Made by a program: the position numbers and the translations under genes. This document shows positions 24,730 through 37,880 of a stretch of DNA of 64,000 nt, in pieces. The DNA comes from Aplidium turbinatum (lineage: Eukaryota > Chordata > Ascidiacea > Aplousobranchia > Polyclinidae), in contig OU964923.1 in the NCBI GenBank assembly GCA_918807975.1, positions 17,651,235 through 17,715,234 on the forward strand, written 5' to 3'. Within the stretch, counting starts at the first letter, position 1, and each line of letters opens with the position of its first letter. The notes below the pieces were generated by a model. It was not told where the DNA came from and ran no database searches. It worked only from the letters and a program-made list of their open reading frames with translations.

Positions 24730-26828
24730 AGATATATTGTAGCCTGCTCACACACGTCCTAGCAACATCATACTATGGGTTAGGTGGAAAGAAATGATGT
24801 TATATTTTCACATTACATTTTATGTCATTTCTTGACACTTTTGTAGGAATATATTTTCCAACTCGGCAGCCATTGACGCCAGAACCAAGGATCATTCTTT
24901 TCTGGTAAAATTCCTCGAATGATGTTAGCCTACAAATAGAATTTTGCGTTACAGTAATTGCAGCAACAAATCAATATATGCATGAAATTTAATAAAAAAG
25001 ATGAAAAAAATTTGCTTATGAGAAAATGTTGACCTCAAGATGAATTTTGATTTTTTTGACATTTTTCAGACATCTCGTATCACTTTCACAATTATGTTAA
25101 AGACGCTGGGGTAGAAAGACTTTAACTTCCTTGACTTTTGGTTCCACTTAGGAAAGGACAATAGCCTAATTGGAAACAAAATTGTGTCATTTCTACAACT
25201 GCAGTAGCCTACAATATATACATGAAACAATTTGCTCTACAAAAACTATATTATGTCAATGATCATACGTAATCAAAAGTCAATGAATCGGATGTGATTG
25301 ACTTAGATGCATCGAATCATTTATTACTTCAAAAAAAAAAAAAGATAAAAAGTAGCGGGATTTCAAACTTCTTCTTTTTCAACAGATTAATCATGTTTGA
25401 TTAGCTGTGCTTCCCATACGAACTCCCTCCATTTTGCTTTGTGTTTTGTTTGTACTGGTACTTCTGGCATACTTTTTATTCCCGTAATTTGCTTGACATT
25501 GTCAAAATGTTTCATTTTTGTCGTCCCTTTGTTCGTTTGCCTTGCACCATCCCAGTCAACATTAAATTTTCCAACGAGTTGCTTCTTGCTATTTCATACT
25601 TAGGCAGAGAAAAAATAGTTCAAAAGGGCCTCAAGCTTTTAAATCAAATGCCGCAGGTTATTTTGGACGCAGCCATCTTTTTTCTTTTTTTATTCCCCAG
25701 CAGGAAAAGGTTTGATTATGTTTTTTTCTTGGTTCTTGCCAAAAAGCTCTAAACTTTACTAGTTTCCTGGATCCTGCTTTTTATCAAAGTTTTAACTATT
25801 CTCGATCGGAGCGCGGCATCTTGATGCAATTCAAAAAAAGTCACGTAGAAACTCAAATACAGTACCACTACCTGGTAACATCTGAGGATCTGAAATTCTT
25901 GTTTGCAAAATAACGCAACAATAACTACAGGTAACAGTAACAGGCTCAATCAGATGTTTAGATGAACTGCATTTCATCTCAACTGTCGATCGCAACATGT
26001 CATTCGATGCTATCACAGGATTAAAGGAAACACTTGTAAAGCAATATGAGAAGATTAATTTACACATCCGCTGCCGTGTGTAGAAAAGGTGGAAGTATTT
26101 GTGGTTTCTCGTGACATGTAAATTTGTTAAACGAATGCCCATACATTTACAACTTGTCATGTCAGTTACAAGTGAAACATGCAGTTTGTTGCATTAAACT
26201 ATTTCAAACGTTTTGAATATCTTTTTGACTTTATGATATTATTCAAACTGTGATTGTGATGTGTGATGCCAAACGACGTGACAGTATAACGAAAACAACA
26301 ACTTTTATTACATTTGCATTGAAAAACGCAAAGCTCCAGTCAAACCACAGCCATATCAATTGCAGCAAAAAGAATAAATAAAATATAAAATATGTTGAAA
26401 ATTTGAAGTATTTTTTTATTTATTTTTATTTTTTTTGTGAATTATGTAAAACCTGAACAATAAGTACATCTATCATCGGCAAGCTTTATTTTTACTTTGA
26501 ATTCACAAGGAAACAATTTTTTGTTTTTTTTAATACAAAACTAAGTAAGAATTTTGCGTGAAAACTAAACAAATCAACACCAAAAGTTTAAATATTTTTG
26601 TTTTCAACAATCATATTTACAATTTATACTATGTACAGTAAAATACAATGTATACAAAATTGCAAAAATGTATATTTAACCCTAAGGTAAACGGCGGTTG
26701 CTTCTTTGCCCAAGTCATCTCAGCTCCAGTTTTTTACGCTTGTCTCAGACAATTAAAAAAAAACAAGATTGCAAACGTAGCTACTCCATGTCAATTTTCT
26801 AATATCTTATAATTCTTTTTCGAAGCAG
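24730..26828. other. intergenic, AT-rich
   Basis: No convincing gene. Homopolymer tracts lie at 25331-25345 and 26405-26445. A 35-base stretch at 24869-24903 is bounded by AG and GTAAAA but is too short to support. Confidence 0.4.
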
Positions 26829-27063
26829 CTAATGAGCATTCTGCAAGACCTGCTTTTCAAAAGTATGTGAGAAAACCATACCACTTCAATTCTGCGTTTT
26901 GACTCAGTTGCCTTTCCTGGTTTGTTTTCGCTTCTGTATTCTGCGTCGATTCTGACTTTCAGACCAACACAACCTGCGTGACGCGATAGATGAGAAGAAA
27001 GCAGAAGCGCTGAACCTTGAAGTTGACGCTATTGTGACACACAAAATCTTACTCGAAGGATAG
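26829..27063 (+). CDS. candidate two-exon coding unit, unrecognised helical protein
   Basis: The first piece (26829-26862) contains ATG 26832 and ends with one base of a codon at a GTATGT donor. A 100-bp intron ends TGACTTTCAG, and the second piece (26963-27063) continues in phase to TAG. The joined peptide is 43 residues, rich in Glu, Lys, Leu and Ala and likely helical (for example LRDAIDEKKAEALNLEVDAI). The second piece is clearly more GC-rich than its surroundings. I do not recognise a family. It could be a short protein or the 3' end of a longer gene whose other exons I cannot find. Confidence 0.33.
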
Positions 27064-27406
27064 CAGCAGAAGCAGCAGGGATGAAAAATTTATTTCTTTT
27101 ACAACGTCAGAATAAAGTAAATTGTGTGCTTTTTTCTTGTATGAAACAGCAAAGCTTTGCAGATATATTTTTATTTCTAGATAAACACAGTTGAATATCA
27201 AGTTATATCAAAAATAGCGTAGGCTATGCACCGATTGGTGATTGAACAAACCAATTTACTAATTCTTGACAACTCTATGTTTATTAACAGCAAACCAACA
27301 CGAAAACCAATTTAAACGAAAATCAAACGAAAACCAATTCAGTTTTTAAATGTAAAGTAAGCATAAGCATAACTCACATTGACCAGTAATCTCACTTTCT
27401 ACTCAG

Positions 27407-27519
27407 GCGGCAAAAACGTTGAATCAATCGACAAACATCGCGAAGTTACAAATGTGTCCAAAGAGCTGAATAGTTGCAATTCGAATACAATGAAAAATGT
27501 AGAGCAGCGGTTTGCATAA
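27407..27519 (+). CDS. candidate terminal exon, unrecognised
   Basis: It follows acceptor TTTCTACTCAG and is open for 36 codons to TAA (ends KNVEQRFA). It starts in the same phase as the exon at 26963, so it could be an alternative last exon after the donor at 26862. The peptide is hydrophilic. No family is recognised. Confidence 0.22.
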
Positions 27520-27658
27520 TGCATAAATGGTCAAACTGCTGCTATTCGATTTTTGTACGTAGCACGTTGAATTTACGGATGTAAGTGAATGCCCTGGCTA
27601 TCGCAATGTATGCCCTGGCTTTTTTTTGTTTAGTGAGTCAAACAGACCGTTATTTTTC

Positions 27659-27695
27659 GTTAACTCACCGTCGTCGTGTGAGCCGACGGTGAGTT
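27659..27695. repeat. perfect 12-bp hairpin
   Basis: AACTCACCGTCG and CGACGGTGAGTT are separated by about 10 bases. The arms are GC-rich within AT-rich DNA. No gene context explains it. Confidence 0.5.
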
Positions 27696-27790
27696 GGCGA
27701 AAAATTGATCCGAATTCTGAAGTGAACTTTTTTTTGCATCTGTGGAGTTATATGTCTCGAGATGTAGCTAACATGTTTCGTTTTCATCAG

Positions 27791-27893
27791 CCATAAAGTC
27801 TGAATGCGACGGCGTCATTCCCTCCGAGAACAGAATATGACGCAGTCATCACCGAGGCCATCATCTTAACGAACATCTAAAATACGCTGTCCA
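27791..27893 (+). CDS. candidate terminal exon, unrecognised
   Basis: A GC-rich island after acceptor TTTTCATCAG. In the phase shared with 26963 and 27407 it gives 15 codons ending SENRI. Another frame of the same island ends EYDAVITEAIILTNI, which resembles the end of the 26963 exon (EVDAIVTHKILLEG), hinting at a duplicated exon with a later frame change. Confidence 0.18.
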
Positions 27894-28854
27894 ACACAAT
27901 TGTCAAATCTTGGTTTCCAGAAGTGCCAAAAACGTCACATGCTGAGGCAATGTTCAACCTACATCAAGCTACGTTTTATTTGCTAATACCACATACCGTT
28001 CTCACTATAAAAATTTGAAGAATAATTTTTTGCTTGGTCGATAAACTTCAAAATGTGTAAATAATGTAGGCAACCAAGCTTATAAATTTCGTTATGCTGC
28101 ATACAAAATTGGAATGCCTTTCATGCAACTAGCAACACCAATAAATAACAAGTTTTGCCGATTCTAAAATAGAAAATTAATGTTGCAAAATGTCGAAGAT
28201 CAATTGCTATTTTTGATTTTTTTCCAATATACAGTACTAAGGTCAAAGAACCCGCTAAGTCAATTAAAGTTCTGATCAAATTTAACTTCATGTTGTTCTA
28301 AATTGATTTTTTGTAACTTACACTTTGCAATGAACAAAATGAAAATTGGAACCAAGCAAAACTGTAAGATTTTCTGTTAAGTCGCGTACGAAACAGCACG
28401 AAAACACAAAGCAACAATTAAACAATCTCAAATAACCCACAAAAACAAGACTTAAACTCTGCTAACCACCATCGAAGGTCACTCAGCAGTTCAGCACACA
28501 AAGCAGACATCTTCAAAAGCAAAGTAGGTTACGTCAATGCAAGATGGATGTATTGCTTTGTGACTTGAGATGTCAATGGGTGTGCTCTTGTACAGTAGCA
28601 ATCAGAACCGTTGGAGATAGCTAGCCAATTGCTGAGGGTAAGCTGGAGATCGGCACACAGTAGCGTTGACAAGGGGTCCAGGAGGTACTTTATGGACTTG
28701 TGCCCATAGGATTTTAAGGGCCCATAAACTTGTTAAGAAGCTCGAGAACTAAACGAAGCCACCTTTTGTTCTTTGGATGTAGGCTAGTGCATTTTTCTTA
28801 AAAGTGCCTTTATTTGGGTTCCCAGAATCTCAATGATATCGTGTCCAATTATCC

Positions 28855-29115
28855 TCTCAACGGCGTGGCCTGAGTACTAGAAATAGCTTTGTTTGACGTT
28901 TTCACACTGAAAGCTCGTTGTCTTTTAGCCAGTTTTTAAACATATTTTCGGCATTGGTGAACTGTGTTGAAACCATCGGCTAGTGCAATTCATGGACAGT
29001 CTAAAATTAGATGATCAGCAGTTTGCCTGCTGCTTTCGCAATTTGGGCAAATTGGCAAGTTTTAAATGCCCCATCGATGAAGAGCGGTAGCAGTTCGGGC
29101 ATGATGGGATATAAT
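28855..29115 (-). mobile_element. LINE 3' fragment (sense half of a 5'-inverted copy)
   Basis: The minus strand encodes the region with TATALHRWGI, then CPNCESSRQTADHLILDCP, the zinc-knuckle-like end of Jockey/I-type LINE proteins, with stops. The segment that normally precedes it lies in opposite orientation at 29170-29645. Confidence 0.6.
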
Positions 29116-29169
29116 TTTATTATATTAATTTTTATTGTATTAAGCTTATATTAAATTTTATTATAACTG

Positions 29170-29645
29170 ACGGAATACTGTGCTCCTGTGTGAGAACGAT
29201 GTGCACACACTGAAAAAGTTACGCTCAATTACGAGAGTCAATGCGCACTATCACCGGAGCGCTCAAATCAACCCCAATACAATGGCCAGCCAAGATGAGC
29301 TGAATTTCCCCACCACATCTGAGAAGATGAGAAATCACAGCCAAATTAAATCCAAAGACTTCAAGAAAATGGCAACACTTGGAATAACTCACCATTACAA
29401 AACATAACCCAACAAAAACCAAACACCCATCGACTAAAATCACTTTATCTCTTTTCCAGCCAAACAACCAAGAGCTTTGATTTAAACCACGAATGGAAAG
29501 AATATTTGACAAAATATTGACCATATAGTGGAGACATTATCGACGATTCAACGCCATTCCTCCGAGGTTTCTCGACATGTAACAGACAGGAATGGATCAG
29601 TGCTAGAGTTGAAATGCATAAGACGTTTTGAGACGCACACAGCTT
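29170..29645 (+). mobile_element. LINE fragment (inverted 5' half)
   Basis: The plus strand encodes MRTITGALKSTPIQW, then ISPPHLRR, EWKEYLTKY and QEWISARVEMHK, in the order seen in the C-terminal part of Jockey/I-like LINEs (compare ALRTVTGCLRPTPTDCLPIL in the LINE at 46740-48262). It contains stops. With 28855-29115 it gives the structure left by twin priming. Confidence 0.6.
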
Positions 29646-32600
29646 GTTTCAGCTAGTTTTTTGATTGGCCAGTTTTTTGTCTTGAGTTTACCAACCAATA
29701 CTTGTATCACAATTTGAATCACAAATCGGGGAAAATAGAGCCGAGCAGATCGTCTTACAAAGTTAGCAAAATCCGCCTCTTTCGAAGAAGGAAGTTGTTG
29801 TTTGCTCTCTTGGTTAAAATTGAATCATTAGTCGTTTAAGAACTGAACGTTAACGCGTTTTATGCAAAGACAAGACCATCATCCTCGAAGACGAGGGATA
29901 GTCATCATCAACATTGAATCGACAAAATAAATATCTTAGTTGACTACATACAGTAGCCTATCTGAAAGAAACTTCATAATGTTATTTTTTTTTAGTTTCA
30001 ACTTATTGATCCTTTTTCGATGTTCAATGGTATTCATTCTGCATCCAGCTCAGGGAAATAAACAGATCATGAAAGTACATCTCTGCTGCAGCAAATCTAC
30101 ACAAACAATGACAGCGCATAGGCTAATAATAGGATATTATATTCTTTGGCTCCTTTCAACAAGTGCGGCATTTTAACATCTAACTTAAAGTGGGGTGTCA
30201 AACTGTAATTTTGCGAATAGAACCTTATCGCTTTAGTCACTCCAGGCGTGCTTATTTCAACATAAAGCGACCCACTTGACCAAAACACACGAAATACAAC
30301 TGTAGTTACATGGCATAGCTAGTTATAGCCTTCTTTCAGTTTCAGAACGCAATGATGAAAATCGAACTAAACTGTTGAACAGCTAAAGCAATCGCAATTA
30401 GTCTTTGCTTTACTGTCAGAAAGCTACTTTCACAATATGACTTTCAAAATCGGTCATCTTTGTTTTCAATTTCATTCTCGGCCTCAATGAAAGATTTGTT
30501 TACTTTCAAATGCTTTAACAAACATACCTTCCACGTTTGTCAGCAATATAGCCTACTATAACAAATATTAAAATTATTGATCAAAAAAGAATATTTGACA
30601 CCAATCGATCGACATATGTCAGAGGACACCACTAGACTCAGAGTTGTAATAGATGTTTGTTTAGTTGTGGGAAGAATGCACGTTAAAGAAAGAAGTCCCA
30701 ACCACTCTCTTCATTTACGATTCCATGAAAGCACTCTTACTTGATAAGCAGATAACACTTTCACTTGCGATAACGAAAACGTACAAAGCGGAATTGGCAA
30801 AAACCAGGTTGATTTTATATTGAAAGAAAAGTTAGCAACATTCACCTTTTTACAATGAAGATGTCAGGCCATGTTTTTGTTTTTTTTGCTGGCACGGATA
30901 CTCATGTATGCCAACGTTTTAGAAATCAACTCCTGAAAGCCATACAAACGTGTTCCTTCCCTTACTCAATATTAATGGATTAGCAAGACCTGTCTGGTGC
31001 TTCGGAAACAAATCCACTGTTAAGAAGCTTTTATTAACTCTTTTTTATCATATTTTGATTTACCTTCTAACGATAATCTCGCTGCATGAAGTCGCCAACA
31101 GAGAGTTGACTTTTCTACAATAGGTTACTATAGTTATTTTAGCAAATTCTTATCTTTTAAATCCACAGCTTTTTTGTTCTCGCCTGGAAACTCTACCATT
31201 TTTTTCCTCAAATCTGCTCCCTACGTTTGATCGCTGGACTATTCTGTCATTTTATTGTTGGACCATTTGATGACATTACAGTAGGCTACACATACTAGTC
31301 TACGTGTTGTTTAACTGTGTCACAAATTTAAATACTTCAAGGAATTAGTGCTTAGCTTTTCTAAAATTACGGAAACCGGTAAGTGTTTCCTTCAAATGAA
31401 ACAGTAGTTGTAATTTATATTCTCTTCACCTCTGAATCTGTCTATGGTACTTGATTTGATGACCTATGACTCCGTCATTCCACTCAAGGGAATCGGAACT
31501 CATCACTCAGCGGAAGTATAAATTTACTATAAAATTACAAAGAACGCCAACAACGTTAACCCATCACCACTTGTTTCTTTGACCAACAAAATGAGTCTGT
31601 TTCTCATCATTGAATCAACGTCAATAGAATAGTAGTCAGTTTATTGTAGTCAGCCAGCAGTTTAGTTTGAATCTAAAATATACTTTTTTATCACGTTAGT
31701 TTAACTTCAACCTCTTTATTGAGGTAGTAGCCTATTTTCAAATCAAATAACAAAAGCCTTCGGTTCACGGCAAAAAAGTATATAAAAAAGATGCCCATGA
31801 GATGCCACATGCTTTGAAAACGGTGAATTTATGTTAACCTTTTACAATAGTTGAAAATACCATTAGATTTCAAGAAAACATTTCATTTTCTGAAAATCGA
31901 TGTCTCTTAATAAATTACTTTTATAACAAAGGTCTTATATCTTAAGATCGTGCTTTACGAATATTGAAATACTCGGTTTGTTCTTATCTTAATAAACTTA
32001 TGAAAGCAAATTGTCTACAAATCCCTTCTACGTTTGCCCAATAATATGTTATAACTCAACAGCACAATATACACTAGCATGCCAGCTGTGAACAGCAAGT
32101 TGTCTATATTTATTTATGGTGAAAACGAATAGGCTACTTTCTCTAAACGCAAAAATATAATAATGTTGCGTCACTGAATTGAACAACACGAAAGAGCATT
32201 ACATTAACGTAAGATCACGTAGGTATTGCCAACAAAGTTCTTTGTAGAAACTGGTCATCTCATCCCCATGGAGAATCGCAATCATAAAGTAAATACTGTA
32301 ACTGTCAGGGTTTCTGCAAGTGCTAATTTAGCGCCCAAGCTGCCAATAAACTGTCATTACAAAATGCAAGGAAAACTTCAACAGATGCGCAGATCGTAAC
32401 AAAAAGAAATTCTTCGCCAAGGAGCTATAGAAACTAACCACAAGTACAACTTGCCTTGGGGAAGGGTTTTAAAAATTCATAGGTTAGTGTAGCAATACGG
32501 GCAATAAGATGGCACATGTAAGAACGATAACAAGGTACACCCATCACTGTATAACAAACACCCATTGTCAGGGTTTACATTTACAACTAGACTGGTTTTA

Positions 32601-34736
32601 CGGGGTAGGGTAACCTCCATTCGGGTTTTTCTCGATATGTCTTGGATTTTTCTGCTAAAATCTACGTCTTGAAAAAACTATCAAAATATCACAAGAAGTT
32701 CCGAATTTAGTTGTGGTAGTTGACTGGTCTTATTTCTTCTTGATGCAATCACAGCGGTGTTATATAATAAACACTACGTAAACAAATTAAAATAAAGTTC
32801 AAGTACTTTAAATAAAGATTCATTCTTGAAAAAATAGCATAGGAGCAAACATTTTTGCTTTCGTGCTTTTCCCTACAGGCCTACCTGCATAAATTTATTA
32901 CATATTTGTGTTGAAAAATGTATGAAAAAATACAAACCCAAACGTTGGCTGTATGGGGTGTATAGCCTTTGTAGTCTCTTTGTAGCCACTTTCTAAATAC
33001 ACTATCTCAGTGGTATATTCTGTTTATGAGTTGGTATACCCTCGGGTATACGTACTAACCCATCAACTTGTCAAGTAGGCTAACCTTCAGAAAATGACGT
33101 TCTCCAAAAAAAAACAAAAAAAAAAAACAGATTGCTGTCGCTTTTGATTTTAAGTAGCCCACCAAGTCACACAGCTTTGTTCCAGCTGACAGGACATTAC
33201 GCTATCTCTTCTGAAATGTCACTTTCATACAATTTTTTACGTTTAAATAAACCTCTTTGCAATTCGCTGAGCTTGTCCCATTAATTATGCATCTATCCAA
33301 AACTTGAGATACAATCGGGCAAACCAAACAAGGCAACCGGCAACGCAGAACATATCAACTCTATCTCGATAGTCAAAGTAATTTAAACCTTGAAGCTGTT
33401 TTAAGCTTCATTGCAAAACCAAATGTTGTCTTTAGTGAAACCGTAAATAACCTTTCGGAATTCGATATTAATCAAATTAGATATAGGAAACAGGCTAGGC
33501 TATAAGTCTACAAAATTGGCATATTAGAAAAGAAATTCAATACCAACATTGTGAATGAACATATTACATTAAACCGCTTTGGCGCAGACTAAACATACAA
33601 GAGACTACAGAGTCATCACAACTAGAGGTCAGTCCATCGAATAACAAATTTGACAGATACACGATTGAAATGAGAAGAAAAATAAACAAACTCCATTCAA
33701 GAAATCACAAATTTCTTGTCAAACAAAATTAATTAAAAAGCACAGACAAAGTTATTTGCGTTCAAATTCTGACACGACGTTAACCATGGTACGGCTGGTG
33801 CTACTTTGAGCAGGCTATTGAAACTTTCAGTTTTTTGACACCACTCAATTGTACTTTAAACTGATGTCTATTACTGGATGACAATTGACAGGTAGTCCTT
33901 TCTGATCATAGAGTTTATATGTTGTGTTTTTGTGATTATGCAATTTTTTTCGTGGTGGAAAAACAAGTAAAACAACATCTCTCTCTCTCTCAATGTTTTT
34001 TAACACAATGTTTTGGTATTACGTCACACTCATGGAAATTCCAGCTCATACTAATTTTGAGCCTTGTTAGTATGAAATCAGAGTAAAAAGATTCATTGGA
34101 CAAATAATTAATAATCTTAACTAATAGACTTAGAGTTAAACTAAACGATAAGCTTAAAACGTGTAGACCTACACCTACAGTTTGTAAGTCTAATCATAAT
34201 GGAAAGTGTTTATCAGTTTCAGCAATTCATCTTTGAACCAACGTGCATTGTATTTACTCCAGTCATATTTTATTTTTTGCAGTAAAATGACAGTGCACTT
34301 TATATTGCACAAGTGAGGTGTAATCAAAGTGCGCAAATAATTTTTAAGCGTTGCAAGATTTACCAGTCATTGTCGAACTGATTACATGCAGTGACGTCCG
34401 CTTTGCATCGACAGACGCTGTTGCTGCGTGATATTATCCCAGATTATACGTGTTTGAATGGCTACCACGCATATTTTCATCTTATACTCGCCCAAGAACC
34501 GTAAATAGTGATTAACCGACAGTTCTGACGTGTTGCAGCAAGTCAATGCTTTTTGAAATATGCTTCTCAATTATTTTTTACATCAAAATTCTTTAAACTC
34601 GCTCTCCTATTGTAAGGAGTTTATAGTAGACATATGGCCGTTGCACTGTCTGCCCTTGCAGTTTTACCGAAAACAATTGAAATTTATAACTTGCTTCTAG
34701 GCAAACAATTTGCACAAGTGACGTAAATTTAATAGA
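29646..34736. other. intergenic, no supported gene
   Basis: AT-rich. Simple-sequence tracts occur at 33104-33130 (A-rich) and 33979-33992 (CT repeat). At 34392-34504 (plus) a 37-codon stretch after a CAG ends in TAA, but nothing confirms it as an exon. Confidence 0.4.
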
Positions 34737-34744
34737 TAACAAAG

Positions 34745-34955
34745 TAGTGGCGTTGCGTGACTATTTTTTGGGTGTTTGTTCACTTTTTCAGTAAACTTTA
34801 AGTAGATTAGCCTAGTCTAGCCTACTTGTACGGTACTTAAAAAACAAACAATGAGTCTTACTCGGTTGAACCGCACCCGGTGCTTTTTTAAACACAAGTA
34901 GACTACATTATTCTGAAAAAACTGAACGCCAAAAAATGGTCACGATCCGCCACTG
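34745..34955. mobile_element. hAT MITE, 211 bp
   Basis: The inverted ends TAGTGGCGTTGCGTGACTATTTTTTGG-like (left) and CAGTGGCGGATCGTGACC (right, read inward) lie within the perfect 8-bp duplication TAACAAAG (34737-34744 and 34956-34963). It is noncoding. Confidence 0.75.
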
Positions 34956-35438
34956 TAACAAAGTATAAATAATTTTGAGCTAAAATACTATACACTTTTT
35001 CTATACTCAATACAACCTATTTGGTACGATACGACTTAGCACCCGCCTACTTTTTGCAAAACCTTTCAACGTGACATTTTATAGTACTTTATCTGAAAAC
35101 CTCAATAGAATTACAAACTATAAATCAATAGTTAAAAATTTAAACTATAGTCTATAATAAGTTATTTTAATAGGAAAAACTATACGTTGTGCTAAATGTC
35201 AAAAATGAACTAGGCCTAATAACCACAAATTAATAATCAGTTTAGCAATAAGTTATACCAAACTATACCAACTAAACATAATATTAATTTTTGAGTTAAA
35301 ACAAAAGTGAACTTAAAAAATTACTTAACTACAAAATTATGTAGTTAAAATTAAAAATAACTTCCTACATTTTTTCCTATCACTTTTGATAAACTACGCC
35401 GGATTGACGTCATTTTCTACGTTTTAATGCCCTTCTAG

Positions 35439-35579
35439 TTTGAGACTCGAAATGCACGCCAGTTACCAGAAGTGAAGACTTTTGAAGCATCCAAACGAAT
35501 CAAAAGATGCGCCTTCCCACTAGCCTCGGTGCAATCAAATGAATCGCTACCACAAAGTGGCATTCTAACCGAACATTAG
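35439..35579 (+). CDS. candidate terminal exon, unrecognised
   Basis: After the acceptor-like TTAATGCCCTTCTAG, 46 codons run in phase 0 to TAG (begins FETRNARQLPEVKTFEAS, ends SGILTEH). GC content is higher than in the flanks. No family is recognised and no upstream exon was identified, so this remains a hint only. Confidence 0.22.
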   Translation, partial: FETRNARQLPEVKTFEASKRIKRCAFPLASVQSNESLPQSGILTEH

Positions 35580-37880
35580 TGATTTTATCACAGTCAGAAA
35601 AAATTGCCTCTCCTACATAGTGTCAACATTTCACGACGTTGCTGGAAAAATCAACAATTTTCTGACTTGGAAACTACATTAATGATTCGATGGAGCAATC
35701 GTCTTCATCATTGATACGGTTCAACGTTTAGACAAATCTGCTGGTCTAAATTAATTGTCTCTTTTCACTGAGCTTCAGCATTCCTGCCTAGTAAATCAAC
35801 TATGATATGGAATTTCCTTCGGAGAGCTTTGAATTATCACCACGGTTTATCAGATGGTTCTTTTTAAAACTTTATCTGAGATCGTTCTTGCTTCTTTCTT
35901 GTGATGTTTCGTCTGTACAAGAGATAGTAAATGCGCAATCCGTTAATCGATTAAATTAAATATATTGTATGATGTGTTGAGTTGCTAGAAATAATTAAAT
36001 TATAATTTTTTTTTGTAAAACAATACTAGCAGACCTGATAATGTCAACTGCCGCAGTCAAATTTCCAAGACTCAAAATATACGATTTCTCCATCTTTTCT
36101 ACGACTGACCATACTGAGAAAGTTTCCAGACGTTGAAATGATGGAAAAATAGCAAATTCTTCTGTCTGGGTTAGTCGAAAAGTTGAACTTTTGTCACCAC
36201 TAGGTGCGCAAAAAACATTCTATAAAATGTGTGCCATTTCATCTTATGCATACTGGCCAGACATATAAAATGTGTTTGAAGTTTAGGCCTAACTAGTTTG
36301 GGAGTTTTTGTGAGGTCATTGAAACTAAGTTCAATTTTTGGAAAACAAACCACACAAGATGTCGATGGATAGGTTATCGGTTACTGGTTAGTAGCAAAAG
36401 ATAGGCTAGCTAGGCTATACAGTATGTGCAATTGAACTCTACCGGAACTATACATTTCATTCAACACACTGATCTCTATCGCAGTATTTCTTGGCTGATT
36501 GTCATACTTTTGGGTTTGAATAGACCGCAACTCTGAATGCAACCGATATTGTTCCAAAAACTACTTTAATGATTGCAACGTATGAAAATCCAGTCTGCAA
36601 ATCTAAAATTGTTCATGTATAAAAAGAATCACTTGTTAAAGTTGCAAACTTTTATACTTACCTAGTAGAATCACATTTTTTTTTCAGATACATTTACTCG
36701 TCCTCAAAGTACAATTGTTGAAGTACTCAACCAAAACAAGAAACCTTAGTTTTTTTTCAATCTTAACTTTTCAAAAAAATGCTTTTCGGCATATCGGATC
36801 GAGCTACGTCATACTAAATCATATATAATTATCCCTGGGATGTTCAGATTAAAATTGATTTTTTGGCGTTAAATTGATATTGACTTTTGCAAATTAACAT
36901 CTGCACTTTTCTGAGATTAAACAGACCGTATGTCTCTTCCAGCTGTTTTTGTGCAAAATGGATTGGTGCGTTATATCTACAGCCTTAACGTTTGGAAACA
37001 TGAAATCAATAAAAGCAACAGAAATTTTTTCTTGGATAATTTACTTCTGTCTCCGAGTAACTACAAATATCTGTACATAGACAAACAAAGCAAAAATCGT
37101 GACAAATCACCGCACGCCATTTGACAGAGACACAATGACAGATATCTCTAGCAACAACACAAACGCATCTATCTCAATAAGTTCTTGATTCTAAATTTTA
37201 ATATGGAAACGATATCGTTGCTGATACATTCATGTTCTATCACTTTCTGAACCATTCATGCTCTTTTGAAATCGCTGCAAACCTTGTCTTGCCTCTTCCA
37301 CGAAAAAAACCTTCACTTTGTTTCTTATGTCATGGCAACTACAACAATGACAATCAGCCAACTAAACCGTAAAGTATGTTAATTAGCGATAAACGTACGT
37401 CAAGTACACATATGCAAATTATCAAGAAAACAACGCTGACGTCTTGAATCGCATTTGTTCATTTCTGTATGTCATCAAAGGAAGGGTTATGTAAGAATAA
37501 GCAGGCTATAGTGAGCAGAAAGTTAAGAATATATTTTAGCGAGAATCTTTCGTTTCCATTTATTTACCTACTGATTACGGGTTGGTTGTAAGCCTTATAA
37601 TTATCTTGATGTGAACTATGAATCATGAAATAATGATAGATTATTTTCCATACTTCTCTTCTCATGCACAAATGCATTGTACTGTAGGCCTACGTTGCTT
37701 TTTCAATGCGCCAGCCTGAACCACCTAAAACCGGTTGTTGACATCGCAATGCCACGTACTTTCAATTTTGTGTCAAGTAGGCTAATTGCCAATTCACGAG
37801 GTCGTTGTCGGAGTAAACACATCGTGAAGTGATCACGGATCGTGCAATGAATACATTGGCATATCTTTTAAAATGAAAGG
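35580..37880. other. intergenic, no gene seen
   Basis: AT-rich sequence with no repeat or coding signal I can support. Confidence 0.4.

Noticed and set aside
29225-29524. 99-residue minus-strand membrane-like protein
   Set aside because: It is antisense to a LINE fragment whose plus-strand frame has recognisable LINE motifs.
34392-34504. terminal exon on the plus strand (37 codons after CAG)
   Set aside because: No family resemblance, poor pyrimidine tract and open frames on the opposite strand too.
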